Source of the DNA: an uncultured Eubacterium sp.
Lineage (GTDB): Bacteria > Bacillota > Clostridia > Lachnospirales > Lachnospiraceae
Reading direction: 5' to 3'
NCBI GenBank assembly: GCA_947385775.1
Contig: CANDMI010000004.1
Coordinates: 1 to 64,000 of the forward strand
DNA length: 64,000 bases
The notes beneath the pieces were generated by a model that was not told the DNA's origin, searched no databases, and saw only the letters and a list, made by a program, of their open reading frames with translations. Positions 18,179 to 27,112 of the stretch are shown here, piece after piece. Positions within the stretch are counted from its first letter, which is position 1. Every line of letters starts with the position of its first letter. A program made the position numbers and the translations under genes.

Positions 18179-18784
18179 TCATTCTTCCAAAACGCCTGTC
18201 AGCTTTGCGCGGATGCGCTGTAGGGCATTGTCAATGGATTTTGCGGGCTTTTCCATATGCTCTGCGATCTGGCGGTAGCCCATGCCGTCAAGGTAAAAGG
18301 AAAGCACCTGTTTTTCCATTTTGCTTAAGCGTTCGTTTGCCCGCTGTAAAAGAAGCTGAACTGTTTCCTGGCTGATAAATACCGCCTCCGGATCCTGCAT
18401 ATGGAAATAGTTTTCCATATCAAAGCAAAAAGCGTCCCCATCCTGTCCTTCATCCAATGAAACGTAGGTGTTTAAGGGGCTGTGCTTTTTGCGCTGTGAC
18501 GCTTCCACCGCGGTATACATCTGCCTTACAATGCATATTTCCGCAAAATGGTAAAAGGAGGTGTCCTTATCGCTGCGATAATCCTGGATCGCTTTAAACA
18601 GCCCAATCATGCCCTCCTGGATCAGATCCTCGGTTTCCGCGCCGATTAAATAAAGCGCGTTCGCGCGTTTGCGCACCAGGTTTTTATACTTATTTAACAG
18701 GTAATCCGCAACCTGCGGCTGACCGCCGCGCAGCATGGCGATCAGCTGTTCGTCCGTTACGTCCTTGTATTTATCCTGCTCCAT
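18179..18784 (-). CDS. sigH: RNA polymerase sporulation sigma factor SigH
   Basis: SigH directs RNA polymerase to early stationary-phase and sporulation genes. The 201 residues have sigma region 2 (NKYKNLVRKRANALYLIGAE, then DLIQEGMIGLFKAIQDY, which binds the core and the -10 element) and region 4 with a helix-turn-helix near residues 150-195 (GMGYRQIAEHMEKPAKSID). Length and gene order (cysS-mrnC-rlmB-sigH) match the classic Firmicutes locus. In Bacillus, yacP lies between rlmB and sigH; here it is absent and the gap is only six bases, so translation is likely linked with rlmB. Confidence 0.95.
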   Translation of the reverse strand: MEQDKYKDVTDEQLIAMLRGGQPQVADYLLNKYKNLVRKRANALYLIGAETEDLIQEGMIGLFKAIQDYRSDKDTSFYHFAEICIVRQMYTAVEASQRKKHSPLNTYVSLDEGQDGDAFCFDMENYFHMQDPEAVFISQETVQLLLQRANERLSKMEKQVLSFYLDGMGYRQIAEHMEKPAKSIDNALQRIRAKLTGVLEE

Positions 18785-18790
18785 TCGTTT

Positions 18791-19636
18791 CTAACCGTTC
18801 CTGTCCTCCATCCGCTGCCTTACAATCTCATAAGAGAGCACTCCGGCTGCGACGGACGCATTTAAAGAATCGATATCGCCCTTCATTGGGATCGCTGCCG
18901 TATAATCACAGTTTTCCCGCACCAGGCGGCTTACGCCTTCTCCTTCACTGCCGATCACAAGTCCGATCGGCCCGGTCAGATTCTGCCGGTACATCAGATC
19001 CCCTTTCCGGTCTGCGCACACAAACCATATGCCCTTTTTTTTCAGGTCTTGAATCGTCTGGCACAGATTGACGGTTTTTGCGACCGGCGTATGATAAACC
19101 GCCCCGGCAGAGGCTTTCGCGGCAGCGGCGGTTAGTCCCGCGGCACGGCGTTTCGGGATAATGACCCCATGCGCTCCGGCAAGGTTCGCGGTGCGTATGA
19201 TCGCTCCAAGGTTGTGCGGGTCTTCAATGCCGTCTAATAAGATCAAAAATGGCGGTTCTCCTTTATCTTTTGCGGCGGCTAAAATGTCGTCAATGCTGGC
19301 GTAAGTATAAGCCGCGGCTAAGGCGATGACACCCTGGTGCTTTTTTGTTTCTGACAACTGATCTAAGCGTTCCCTGGCAATAAAACTTACGATCGTATCC
19401 TGTTTTTTCGCCTCACGCAGTATGGACTGGACCGGGCCGTCCTTACAGCCGGACAACACGTACAGTTTGTCGATCGTCATGCCGGCGCGGAAAGCTTCCA
19501 AAACCGCATTGCGCCCTTCGATTTTGCTGCTATTTTCGGTTAACGGTTCAGACTCATTTGTATCAGGAAAAGCCTTTTTTTCTTTTATGATATTGTGATT
19601 TATGACATTATGATGATTGTTTTTTCTCATTTTCAT
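18791..19636 (-). CDS. rlmB: 23S rRNA 2'-O-ribose methyltransferase RlmB (SpoU/TrmH family)
   Basis: RlmB methylates the 2'-O of a guanosine in 23S rRNA (G2251 in E. coli). The 281 residues start with a non-conserved, Asn/His-rich N-terminus of about 38 residues. The substrate-binding domain follows (KIEGRNAVLEAFRAG) and then the SPOUT knot: DGIEDPHNLGAIIRTANLAG (motif 1), GLVIGSEGEGVSRLV (motif 2) and IPMKGDIDSLNASVAAGVL (motif 3). The ATG at 19636 has an AAGGA site seven bases upstream. The enzyme name rests on family and gene order; a related target in the same family cannot be excluded. Confidence 0.9.
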   Translation of the reverse strand: MKMRKNNHHNVINHNIIKEKKAFPDTNESEPLTENSSKIEGRNAVLEAFRAGMTIDKLYVLSGCKDGPVQSILREAKKQDTIVSFIARERLDQLSETKKHQGVIALAAAYTYASIDDILAAAKDKGEPPFLILLDGIEDPHNLGAIIRTANLAGAHGVIIPKRRAAGLTAAAAKASAGAVYHTPVAKTVNLCQTIQDLKKKGIWFVCADRKGDLMYRQNLTGPIGLVIGSEGEGVSRLVRENCDYTAAIPMKGDIDSLNASVAAGVLSYEIVRQRMEDRNG

Positions 19637-19701
19637 TCGTCCTTGTGTGTGCGATTAAAAGATCTGTCAAATGTGCAAGACGCAGGAAAGCGATAGGGAA
19701 G

Positions 19702-20163
19702 CTATCGGTTTCTGGCTTCCGTCCCCTGAGGGTCGTTTGGCGTGTAACGCGACAGAGCTTCTTTGATAAGCTCCGTCAGCCTTGGCAGATTGTCGGATAA
19801 ATATAAATATCCCATCAGCGCCTCAAACCCCGTCGCTTTTTTATAATCGTTTACGGAAGCGTTTTTTGCCGTCGTATAGGGCTTGGCATTGCGACCGCGC
19901 TTATATATGACGGTTTCTTGCTCCGTAAGCATGGAAAGCAGCGTATCCATCATCGCGGCCTGAGCCTGCGCTTTCACATAGCGGCTGGTTTCCCGATGCA
20001 GCTTGTTTACCTGCTTATTGCCGCCGCTTACTACGATCGAACGCATGATCAGCTCATAAACCGCATCCCCGATATAGGCAAGCACAAGCGGGGAAAAGCC
20101 GTTTGGATCCCATTCCCCTAATGAAAATTGCCGTCTGATATAATCCCCAAAGCTCTGTTCCAT
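19702..20163 (-). CDS. mrnC: Mini-ribonuclease 3 (Mini-III)
   Basis: Mini-III is a double-strand-specific endoribonuclease without a dsRNA-binding domain. In Bacillus it matures 23S rRNA. The 153 residues show the RNase III catalytic signature LAYIGDAVYELIMR near residues 28-41 and the second acidic motif in GFEALMGYLYL. It lies between cysS (12 bases upstream) and rlmB (65 bases downstream), the conserved position for this gene. It ends with a short basic tail. Confidence 0.94.
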   Translation of the reverse strand: MEQSFGDYIRRQFSLGEWDPNGFSPLVLAYIGDAVYELIMRSIVVSGGNKQVNKLHRETSRYVKAQAQAAMMDTLLSMLTEQETVIYKRGRNAKPYTTAKNASVNDYKKATGFEALMGYLYLSDNLPRLTELIKEALSRYTPNDPQGTEARNR

Positions 20164-20174
20164 GATCCAATCCT

Positions 20175-21581
20175 TTAAATGCGCTGCCAGACAACGCCTT
20201 GTCTTGTATCCTTTAATAAAATCCCCTTTTGCTCCAACTCGTCGCGGATCTGGTCGGCTCTGGCAAAGTTTTTTTCCTTGCGGGCGGTTTGGCGCTCTTC
20301 GATCAGCCGCTTGATATCCTCATCCAGCAATTCTTCTTTTTTTTCGATTAAAATGCCAAGCACGTCGCATAAGACTGCCAGCCTAGCGTACAGGTTCTTT
20401 AAATAAATGCTCGTATTGTCGGCACAAGCGTTTGTGTTGATAAATTTCACCAATTCAAAAATCGCAGAAACCGCGTCCGCCGTATTGCAGTCATCCTCCA
20501 TTGCCGCGTCAAATTTATCTTGGTATTCCCTTGTTTTTTCAAACAATTCCCGTTCCGTTTCATTCATTTCCCCTGGCCCTGCGACAGCTGACAGTCGTTT
20601 TACATTGGAGGCGGCTGTGACAATGCGCTCTAGGCCGTTTTTTGCCGCGTCCATTAATTCCGCGCTGAAATTCAACGGGCTTCTGTAATGCGCGCTTAGC
20701 ATGAAAAACCGCAAAACCTGCAAGTCATATTTTTGCGCAATGTCACGGACGGTGAAAAAGTTATTGAGCGATTTGGACATTTTTTGATTGTCGATATTTA
20801 AAAACCCGTTATGCATCCAGTAATGGGCAAACGGTTTGCCGCTTGCCGCTTCGGACTGGGCGATCTCGTTTTCGTGGTGCGGGAAGATCAGATCCTCTCC
20901 GCCGGCATGGATGTCGATTGTTTCGCCCAAATATTTTTTGGACATGACCGAGCACTCGATGTGCCATCCCGGACGGCCCTCGCACCAAGGAGATTCCCAT
21001 GCAGGCTCTCCTTCTTTTTTTGGCTTCCAGAGCACGAAATCAAACGGGTCTTCTTTTAAATCCCCTGTAACCTGGATTTCCCTGTGTCCGGCCTGTAATT
21101 CGTCCAGATTTTTATGGGACAGCTTTCCGTAATCGGCAAACTTTTTTGTGCGGTAATAAACCGTGCCGTCCGCCGCCTGATATGCATAGCCCTTGTCAAT
21201 TAACGTCTGGATCATTTCGATCATGCCTTCGATTTCCTGGGTCGCAAGGGGATGCACCGTAGCCGGACGCACGTTCATATCCGCCATGTCTTTTTTGCAT
21301 TCTTCGGTATAGCGTTTTGCGATAGTTTGCGCGTCCGTACCCTCTTCTATGGCTTTTTTTATGATTTTATCATCTACATCGGTAAAATTTGACACAAAAT
21401 TGACTTCATAGCCCTTATATTCCAAAAATCTGCGGAAAGCGTCAAATACGATCATCGGCCTGGCGTTTCCAATATGGATTAAGTTATAGACCGTTGGCCC
21501 GCATACGTACATGGATACGCGCCCTTTTTCGATTGGCGTGAATTCTTCTTTTTTCCTGGTCAGTGTATTATAGATTTTCAT
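20175..21581 (-). CDS. cysS: Cysteine--tRNA ligase
   Basis: CysS charges tRNA-Cys. The 468 residues are full length. The HIGH-type motif is HIGNARP, preceded by the zinc Cys in [10 protein letters not shown]. The KMSKS motif is KMSKSLNN. Zinc ligands occur also in [10 protein letters not shown] and [11 protein letters not shown]. The ATG at 21581 has the site GGGAGGG and lies inside the last codons of ispF, overlapping it by 14 bases, so translation is probably coupled. The frame remains open upstream but that part belongs to ispF in another frame. No T-box leader is seen before the ispF-cysS unit. Confidence 0.96.
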   Translation of the reverse strand: MKIYNTLTRKKEEFTPIEKGRVSMYVCGPTVYNLIHIGNARPMIVFDAFRRFLEYKGYEVNFVSNFTDVDDKIIKKAIEEGTDAQTIAKRYTEECKKDMADMNVRPATVHPLATQEIEGMIEMIQTLIDKGYAYQAADGTVYYRTKKFADYGKLSHKNLDELQAGHREIQVTGDLKEDPFDFVLWKPKKEGEPAWESPWCEGRPGWHIECSVMSKKYLGETIDIHAGGEDLIFPHHENEIAQSEAASGKPFAHYWMHNGFLNIDNQKMSKSLNNFFTVRDIAQKYDLQVLRFFMLSAHYRSPLNFSAELMDAAKNGLERIVTAASNVKRLSAVAGPGEMNETERELFEKTREYQDKFDAAMEDDCNTADAVSAIFELVKFINTNACADNTSIYLKNLYARLAVLCDVLGILIEKKEELLDEDIKRLIEERQTARKEKNFARADQIRDELEQKGILLKDTRQGVVWQRI

Positions 21582-22125
21582 GGTTTCCCTCCCTGTGGCG
21601 CGGGCATCCGCTGCATCCGAGCGCGTTTCCCGCGATTTCAAAGCTGCCCTCATAAATGGAAGAAAGGGAGCAGACCGCATAAGCGCGGATTCCCTGCCCG
21701 TTTCCGGTATATCCAAGGCCCTCTTCCGTCGTAGCCTTGACATTTACCTGGTTTTTTTGCAACCTTAGCGTATCCGCAATATTTTGCTCCATTTGTTCGA
21801 TATAGGGCCGCAGCTTTGGCTGTTGGGCTACGACAGTCGCGTCGACATTTTCGATCACATAATTTTCCTTAAATAAAAGATCCCTGACACGTTCCAGCAG
21901 TTTCATACTGCAAATGCCTTTATAGGATTCATCGGTATCTGGGAAATGCAGCCCGATATCCCCAAGGGCCGCGGCGCCAAGCATCGCGTCCATGATCGCA
22001 TGCACAAGGACATCCGCATCCGAATGCCCGAGCAGTCCCTTTGTATAAGGGATCTTAACGCCCCCTAAAATAAAATCCCGTCCTTCTTTTAGCCTGTGGA
22101 CATCATATCCCATCCCTACGCGCAT
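21568..22125 (-). CDS. ispF: 2-C-methyl-D-erythritol 2,4-cyclodiphosphate synthase
   Basis: IspF forms the cyclic diphosphate in the non-mevalonate (MEP) isoprenoid pathway. The 185 residues start [12 protein letters not shown] with the metal ligands Asp8 and His10, and continue with [28 protein letters not shown] and the conserved [12 protein letters not shown] near residues 130-141. The usual protein is about 157 residues. Here a tail of roughly 28 residues with CSGCPRH follows, and its coding bases also contain the cysS ribosome binding site and start. It is the first gene of the minus-strand cysS-sigH operon. Confidence 0.94.
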   Translation of the reverse strand: MRVGMGYDVHRLKEGRDFILGGVKIPYTKGLLGHSDADVLVHAIMDAMLGAAALGDIGLHFPDTDESYKGICSMKLLERVRDLLFKENYVIENVDATVVAQQPKLRPYIEQMEQNIADTLRLQKNQVNVKATTEEGLGYTGNGQGIRAYAVCSLSSIYEGSFEIAGNALGCSGCPRHREGNHENL

Positions 22126-22187
22126 AAAATCCTCCTGCTGTCTGCCATGCCGCGTTAGCGGCGGCTTGATTTTTTCGTATCCTTTTC

Positions 22188-22215
22188 AGTTTACCACATA
22201 TTATGGCAATTGCAA
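22188..22215 (-). promoter_or_regulatory. Possible promoter of the ispF-cysS-mrnC-rlmB-sigH operon
   Basis: Read on the minus strand: TTGCAA, 16 bp, TAAACT, about 60 bases before the ispF start. Confidence 0.45.
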
Positions 22216-22379
22216 GTTTTTTCCGAACCGATACCACGTTTCGTCAAATTGATAAAATCGCTTCATTTTTTTTGTCACTTTGACGGAACAAGACCAGATA
22301 AAGCATGTTTTCCGTCAATTCCACGATAGTATCTGCAAAAATTTTAGAAAATTACATAATAGCCAAATCCGGCTTGATT

Positions 22380-22388
22380 TGTTATAGT
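22380..22388 (+). promoter_or_regulatory. Extended -10 promoter of the ABC ATPase gene
   Basis: TGTTATAGT at 22380-22388, about 47 bases before the ATG. No good -35 element is seen 17 bp upstream. Confidence 0.5.
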
Positions 22389-22434
22389 ATTTTTAGTAAT
22401 TAATTGACAGAGATGAAATGAGGAGGAATCAAAC

Positions 22435-23544
22435 ATGTCCAGTGTATCAATGAAGAACATCTGCAAAAAGTATCCAAACGGCTTTGAAGCAGTAAAAGAT
22501 TTTAACCTTGAGATTCAGGATCAGGAATTTATCATTTTCGTAGGGCCGTCCGGCTGTGGAAAATCAACGACGCTTCGTATGGTTGCGGGGTTGGAAGAGA
22601 TTTCATCCGGCGATCTGATTATCGATGGAAAGCGTATGAATGACGTAGAGCCAAAAGACCGCGATATCGCGATGGTATTCCAGAACTACGCTTTGTATCC
22701 GCATATGACTGTTTATGATAACATTGCGTTCGGCTTAAAAATGAGAAAAGTTCCGAAGGCTGAAATTGATAAAAAAGTAAAAGAGGCTGCAAGGATCCTT
22801 GACCTTGATCAGTTATTAGACCGTAAGCCAAAGGCTCTTTCCGGTGGTCAGAGACAGCGTGTTGCCATGGGTCGTGCGATCGTGCGTAGTCCAAAGGTAT
22901 TCTTAATGGATGAGCCGTTGTCCAACCTGGATGCGAAGTTAAGGGTTCAGATGAGAACTGAGATTTCCGCGCTGCATCAGAAATTGAAAGCGACGATCAT
23001 CTATGTAACTCATGACCAGACAGAGGCTATGACGCTTGGAACAAGGATCGTTGTATTAAAGGACGGCGTTGTACAGCAGGTGGATTCTCCGCAGAAATTA
23101 TACAACCAGCCGGACAACTTATTCGTAGCGGGCTTTATTGGCTCTCCGCAGATGAACTTTGTAAACGCTACCTGCAAGGTAAGCGGATCAGATGTAACGT
23201 TGAACTTTGATAAGTTCTCCATTGCGCTTCCGCCAGCAAAAGCAAAGAAATTGATCGACGGCGGCTACAATGGCAAGACTGTTATTATGGGTATCCGTCC
23301 GGAAGACCTTGGGGATTCCCAGTATGAGATGGAGCATTACGCAGCGCGGGTAGACGCAAACGTAACTGGTTACGAGTTGCTTGGCTCTGAAGTCATCCTG
23401 TATTATCAAATTGCGGGCGCAAATATGAGCGCAAAAGTAGAATCTTCTACACCGGCGCGTCTGGGCGACCATGTAACGCTTGCGTTGAACCCAGAAAAAA
23501 TTCATGTATTTGACCATGATACAGAGTTGACAATTACGAATTAG
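22435..23544 (+). CDS. Sugar ABC transporter ATP-binding protein, MsmX/UgpC/MalK type
   Basis: The 369-residue ATPase energises import of sugars or glycerol-3-phosphate. It has Walker A GPSGCGKS (residues 37-44), the Q-loop in MVFQNYALYPHMTVYDN, the signature LSGGQRQRVAMGRA, Walker B FLMDEPLSNLD and the switch His in YVTHDQTEAM. A C-terminal TOBE/OB regulatory domain follows from about residue 240, containing MGIRPEDLG. No permease or binding protein gene is adjacent. This matches known orphan ATPases such as MsmX that serve several carbohydrate importers at once. The start has an AGGAGG site. A perfect consensus promoter for a downstream transcript overlaps its stop codon. Confidence 0.92.
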   Translation: MSSVSMKNICKKYPNGFEAVKDFNLEIQDQEFIIFVGPSGCGKSTTLRMVAGLEEISSGDLIIDGKRMNDVEPKDRDIAMVFQNYALYPHMTVYDNIAFGLKMRKVPKAEIDKKVKEAARILDLDQLLDRKPKALSGGQRQRVAMGRAIVRSPKVFLMDEPLSNLDAKLRVQMRTEISALHQKLKATIIYVTHDQTEAMTLGTRIVVLKDGVVQQVDSPQKLYNQPDNLFVAGFIGSPQMNFVNATCKVSGSDVTLNFDKFSIALPPAKAKKLIDGGYNGKTVIMGIRPEDLGDSQYEMEHYAARVDANVTGYELLGSEVILYYQIAGANMSAKVESSTPARLGDHVTLALNPEKIHVFDHDTELTITN

Positions 23545-23555
23545 TAAAATATAAT
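23527..23555 (+). promoter_or_regulatory. Perfect consensus sigma-A promoter
   Basis: TTGACA at 23527-23532, exactly 17 bp, TATAAT at 23550-23555. It overlaps the last codons of the ABC ATPase gene, and transcription would start near 23561. Such a perfect match is typical of strongly expressed stable RNAs. Confidence 0.85.
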
Positions 23556-23560
23556 AGACA

Positions 23561-23718
23561 TGTTCAATATATTATAATTAGTCTCTTCGGAGGTTGATTA
23601 TAAACTGATGAAAATGTAACCTAAGGCAACCAAAGGTACGGAAGTTACATATAAATCAGCAACGAAGAAAGGAAGCATAAAATATCACCAACCCGGTATT
23701 TGCTTCCTTTCTTTTTAT
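23561..23718 (+). ncRNA. Candidate small structured RNA (or leader of the PucR-type gene)
   Basis: About 158 bases between a perfect promoter and a strong terminator, with no convincing open frame. The RNA can fold into one long nested hairpin: TCTTC (23584-23588) with GAAGA (23664-23668), GTTG (23593-23596) with CAAC (23660-23663), CTGAT (23605-23609) with ATCAG (23655-23659), and ATGTAAC (23614-23620) with GTTACAT (23644-23650). The 3' strand of the three outer helices is continuous, and the 5' strand carries the bulges GGAG and ATTATAAA. The 23-base apical loop is purine-rich. I do not recognise an Rfam family. It could be an independent sRNA or a terminator-controlled leader for the PucR-type gene 22 bases beyond the terminator. 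Confidence 0.6.
23667..23718 (+). terminator. Terminator of the candidate RNA
   Basis: GAAAGGAAGCA pairs with TGCTTCCTTTC (11 bp), followed by TTTTTATT. The stem may extend through ATA/TAT pairs near the loop. Confidence 0.8.
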
Positions 23719-23739
23719 TACGAAAGCGAGGGGCCGGGA

Positions 23740-24807
23740 ATGAAAAAGCTGCAAAAAATACTGGACGAAATTATGGAAATCTCACGCATCCCGATGCTTT
23801 TGTACAACGCGAAAGCGGAATGCGTCGCGGCTACTGCAAACGAAGACGCCGTTTCTTTGGACAGTATCCAATCGTTTATTGATTCTGAAATGAATATTCA
23901 GTCTTGTGGGCCTTTTCATTATCTTAAGGTGATGTATTCGGAGGCGCTTTCGTATGTCTTGCTTGTATTTGCGGTTTCACCGGATTCCTTTACGATAGGC
24001 CGGTTGACGGTCTGCCAGCTACAGCATTTGCTGGAGAGTAAGGAGGACGCGGTTACGAAATCCAGCTTTATCCGCAACCTGATATCTGGGAACTTCACTC
24101 CGGCGGAAATGGAGCGGCAGCTAAAAAAACTTCGCCTTTCCCCAGCGTCAGCTTGTTGGTATGCGTTTGTAATAGAAAGCGATGACAAGCTTGAAAATTC
24201 TTATATATACCAAATGGTTTCCCGCGCGTTTGCGGGGTATAAATTAGACTTTTGCTACGAGCTGGATGAAAAACGCCTGCTCTTATTTAAGGACGCTTCG
24301 AATATTCCAGATGCAAATGTATTTGCCCAAACCCTGGTGGATACGCTGCGGGCGGAAGCGATGATACAGACCCATGTCGGCTACAGCACAAAAGCGGAAA
24401 GCTATACCCAGTTTCCTCGCATTTTCCAGGAAGCAAACACCGCGCTGCGCATCCGCCGTACTTTTTTTGCGGAACGCGATACGGCGGCATACGATAAGCT
24501 TGGCATCGGGCGTTTGATCTCAGAGCTTCCGGCGCAGCTTTGCAGGGAATTTTTATTCGAGGTGTTTGGCGATCAGATCCCGGATAATATCGATGAAGAA
24601 ACCCAAAACACGATTCATAAATTTTATGAAAACAACTTAAATATTTCAGAAACCGCCAGGCAGCTTTACCTGCACCGCAATACGCTTGTATACCGCTTAG
24701 AACGTATGGAAAAAATGCTTGGGCTGGATATCCGAAAGTTTGATGATGCGATGACGTTTAAACTGGCGATGATGGTGTTGACGCATTTGCGCGCGATTGA
24801 AAAATAA
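23740..24807 (+). CDS. PucR/CdaR-type transcriptional regulator
   Basis: A 355-residue probable activator. The N-terminal part, about 1-110, resembles a small sensory domain without a clear motif. The middle resembles the GGDEF-like region of PucR proteins. The C-terminal 60 residues match the PucR helix-turn-helix: FYENNLNISETARQLYLHRN followed by TLVYRLERMEKMLGLDIR. Related proteins control purine, sugar-diacid and nitrogen metabolism genes, but nothing here identifies the ligand. The start has a GCGAGGGG site. It lies directly behind the candidate RNA and its terminator, so its expression may depend on read-through. Confidence 0.82.
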   Translation: MKKLQKILDEIMEISRIPMLLYNAKAECVAATANEDAVSLDSIQSFIDSEMNIQSCGPFHYLKVMYSEALSYVLLVFAVSPDSFTIGRLTVCQLQHLLESKEDAVTKSSFIRNLISGNFTPAEMERQLKKLRLSPASACWYAFVIESDDKLENSYIYQMVSRAFAGYKLDFCYELDEKRLLLFKDASNIPDANVFAQTLVDTLRAEAMIQTHVGYSTKAESYTQFPRIFQEANTALRIRRTFFAERDTAAYDKLGIGRLISELPAQLCREFLFEVFGDQIPDNIDEETQNTIHKFYENNLNISETARQLYLHRNTLVYRLERMEKMLGLDIRKFDDAMTFKLAMMVLTHLRAIEK

Positions 24808-24950
24808 GTCATTTCTTCATAGTTTTGAAATTATACCTACGAGCGCAATTATTTGCCAGATACCTCCTAATGATCAGCCTCTTGTCAAGCAGACAGCGGG
24901 TCAAAACTTTAAGCGTATACGGCTTAAACAGTGAAAGTAAGTTACAGAGC

Positions 24951-24987
24951 AACCAGCGGCGAATCTGTCACAAATTTGCCGCTGGTT
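24951..24987. terminator. Hairpin between convergent genes
   Basis: AACCAGCGGC (24951-24960) pairs perfectly with GCCGCTGGTT (24978-24987) between the PucR-type gene and coaBC, which converge. The T tract is poor on both strands, so its efficiency is uncertain. Confidence 0.5.
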
Positions 24988-25001
24988 TAATAATCTGTCA
25001 T

Positions 25002-26192
25002 TTACAAAATAGCCCGAGCAATCTGATCCAATATCCTGCCCGCAGCCTCATCCTTGCTCATAATCGGAAGCTCTATCGCCTGTTCTTTTGTGATCATTGT
25101 AATAATATTCGTATCCGTGCCAAACCCGGCGCCTTCCATGCGCAGGTTGTTTGCTACAATCAAATCCAGCTTTTTCCGCTCCAGTTTTTTGCGGGAATTT
25201 TCCAGCATATTTTCCGTTTCCATAGAAAAGCCGCATAAAAACTGATTTTTCTTTCGTTTGGACATTTCCGCTAAAATATCCGTTGTGCGTTCCAGCTCCA
25301 AAATGCTGGCATCTCCGGTTTTTTTAATTTTTTCGGCTGCGACATGCGCCGGACGGTAGTCGGCTACGGCAGCGGACATGATCACGATATGCTGCTCGTC
25401 GAACCGAGCTTCCACCGCATCGTACATCTCCTGCGCGCTCGTTACATGGACGGCGCTTACAAACAGCGGCGCGCGTAAATGGGATGGCCCGGTAACCAGC
25501 GTGACTTTGGCGCCCCTTCTGGCGGCGTTTTTTGCAAGCGCATAACCCATCTTTCCGGTGGAATGGTTCGTGATATAGCGCACCGGGTCGATGGCTTCCT
25601 GGGTAGGCCCTGCGGTGATCAGCACATTTTTGCCGGAGAGGTCTTTTTGAAACGCGGTTTCTTGAATGATATATTCCAACAATTGCTCTGGCTCTGGCAT
25701 TTTCCCTTTTCCGGTATCCCCGCAGGCCAGATATCCGTCCGCAGGCTCGACAATATGATATCCGAAAGCTTTTAGCTTTTCGATGTTTTCCTGGGTCGCG
25801 GGATGCTCGTACATAAACGTATTCATAGCCGGGGCGAGATAAACAGGCGCGCGGACGGCAAGCATCGTAGTGGAAAGCATATCATCCGCGATCCCATGCG
25901 CCAGTTTTGCAAGGATATCCGCGGAAGCCGGGGCAATCATCACGACATCCGCTTCGTGCGCCATTGCAATATGCGCCACATGGTATCCGCTGTCTCTGTC
26001 AAAAACGTCGTCTATGACCTTATTTCCGGTTAACGCTTCAAAAGCGACCGGGCCGATGATCTTTTCCGCGTTTTTTGTCATAATTACATGGACATCGGCG
26101 TGCAGTTTTGCAAGCATACTGGCAAGGGTTGCGGTTTTATAGGCGGCGATCCCGCCGGTTACGCCAAGTAAAATGTGTTTTCCTGTAAGCAT
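25002..26192 (-). CDS. coaBC: Bifunctional phosphopantothenoylcysteine decarboxylase/phosphopantothenate--cysteine ligase
   Basis: CoaBC catalyses two steps of coenzyme A synthesis: ligation of cysteine to phosphopantothenate, then decarboxylation. The N-terminal CoaC flavoprotein domain begins LLGVTGGIAAYK and shows the catalytic His in HIAMAHEAD, the PAMNTFMYEHPAT motif and the Cys of ACGDTGKGKMPEP. The CoaB domain starts near residue 190 with VLITAGPTQEAIDPVRY and ITNHSTGKMGYALA. An ATG six codons further upstream contains the GGAGG ribosome binding site itself. The start at 26192, 11 bases after that site, is therefore preferred and gives 396 residues. Confidence 0.95.
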   Translation of the reverse strand: MLTGKHILLGVTGGIAAYKTATLASMLAKLHADVHVIMTKNAEKIIGPVAFEALTGNKVIDDVFDRDSGYHVAHIAMAHEADVVMIAPASADILAKLAHGIADDMLSTTMLAVRAPVYLAPAMNTFMYEHPATQENIEKLKAFGYHIVEPADGYLACGDTGKGKMPEPEQLLEYIIQETAFQKDLSGKNVLITAGPTQEAIDPVRYITNHSTGKMGYALAKNAARRGAKVTLVTGPSHLRAPLFVSAVHVTSAQEMYDAVEARFDEQHIVIMSAAVADYRPAHVAAEKIKKTGDASILELERTTDILAEMSKRKKNQFLCGFSMETENMLENSRKKLERKKLDLIVANNLRMEGAGFGTDTNIITMITKEQAIELPIMSKDEAAGRILDQIARAIL

Positions 26193-26290
26193 ATTGAAAA
26201 GTACCTCCATAAGTTAAAGTCAAAGCGGAAGTTTGGGAATCCAGCTCTTTGCCAAAGGCAAACATTTTAACTATATAATAGAAGTTTGCC

Positions 26291-27112
26291 TTATGGAAGC
26301 CGTAAAAATAAAGGCTTCCGTTTTTGAAACACCGTATAATAAGAAAAACCGACAGATTGTAGCAATTCCGTAACCTGATCAAAACAAAACCCGACATGCT
26401 CCGGCATATGTGCATCCGCTCCGATCGTTAAGATTTCACCGCCAAGCTTTCGATACCTTTTTAAAATCTCCTCACAGGGGTTCGGATGCCCAAGTCCATA
26501 TTTAAAACCGGCAGTATTTACCTCAATGCCTTTCCCAGCGTGGATAAGCTGCATTAAAATCTCTTCTATGATATTCCAGATATCCAGGTCGTTTTTCAAC
26601 AAACGATAGCTAACATCCGTATCCTTATCCGGGCAGTAGCGGATCACATAGTCCAGATGCCCGTATACGTCAAAGCCGGAAAACGCCTGTATGTTTTCCA
26701 GAATGGATTCAAAATATTCCAGATACGCGCTTTGCACCGTGCGCCCCTCAAAATACGAAGCGTAATAAGGGTCTGTTCCATGCACCACATGGGAAGAGCC
26801 GATCACAAAGTCAAAATCATTGTTTTTCAGCGCCTCTTCATGCTTTTTTGCAAGATGCGGCTGTAACCCAAGCTCGATTCCGTAAAAAATCTTAAGACGG
26901 GAGGCGTACTCTTTTTGCAGCGCGCGGATTGCTTTATTATAGGAAGAAAAATCTAATAAAAATAATTCAGGGTCGTCCGGGTAATCATAGTCCAGATGGT
27001 CGGTAAAGCAGATTCCGGAAAGCCCGCGTAAAAGGGCGGCGTTTGCCATATCCTTTGGCTCGCTTTTGCTGTCGCCGGAAAACCGGCTGTGCATATGGGT
27101 GTCCCATAACAT
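26291..27112 (-). CDS. PHP-domain phosphatase, histidinol-phosphatase (HisJ) family, copy 1
   Basis: A 273-residue PHP-fold metal-dependent phosphoesterase. Metal ligands are visible in DTHMHSRFSGDS (residues 4-15), CFTDHLDY, GIELGLQ, IGSSHVVHG, YGHLDYVIRY and IGADAHMPEHVG. HisJ-type enzymes remove phosphate from histidinol phosphate. No other histidine gene is nearby, so the substrate is not proved. The start has an AGGAAAGGA site. A paralogue with the same motifs lies at 45747-46574. It is separated from coaBC by about 100 bases and has its own leader. Confidence 0.85.
   Translation of the reverse strand: MLWDTHMHSRFSGDSKSEPKDMANAALLRGLSGICFTDHLDYDYPDDPELFLLDFSSYNKAIRALQKEYASRLKIFYGIELGLQPHLAKKHEEALKNNDFDFVIGSSHVVHGTDPYYASYFEGRTVQSAYLEYFESILENIQAFSGFDVYGHLDYVIRYCPDKDTDVSYRLLKNDLDIWNIIEEILMQLIHAGKGIEVNTAGFKYGLGHPNPCEEILKRYRKLGGEILTIGADAHMPEHVGFCFDQVTELLQSVGFSYYTVFQKRKPLFLRLP

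Larger units (their letters stand above)
22126..22434. other. 309-bp divergent intergenic region
   Basis: Separates ispF (minus) from the ABC ATPase gene (plus). It holds one promoter for each direction and a small GCCGC/GCGGC hairpin in the ispF leader near 22150. The sequence CGTCAA or its complement occurs three times between 22232 and 22320, but I cannot assign a regulator to it. Confidence 0.5.

Noticed and set aside
23561-23718. Cyclic-di-GMP riboswitch or SRP RNA identity for the candidate RNA
   Set aside because: The loop has AAGGCAACC and GGAAG fragments that look faintly similar, but the conserved cores and helix order of these RNAs are absent.
24808-25001. Small gene between the PucR-type gene and coaBC
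   Set aside because: The only plus-strand open frame lacks a ribosome binding site and crosses the convergent hairpin into coaBC antisense.
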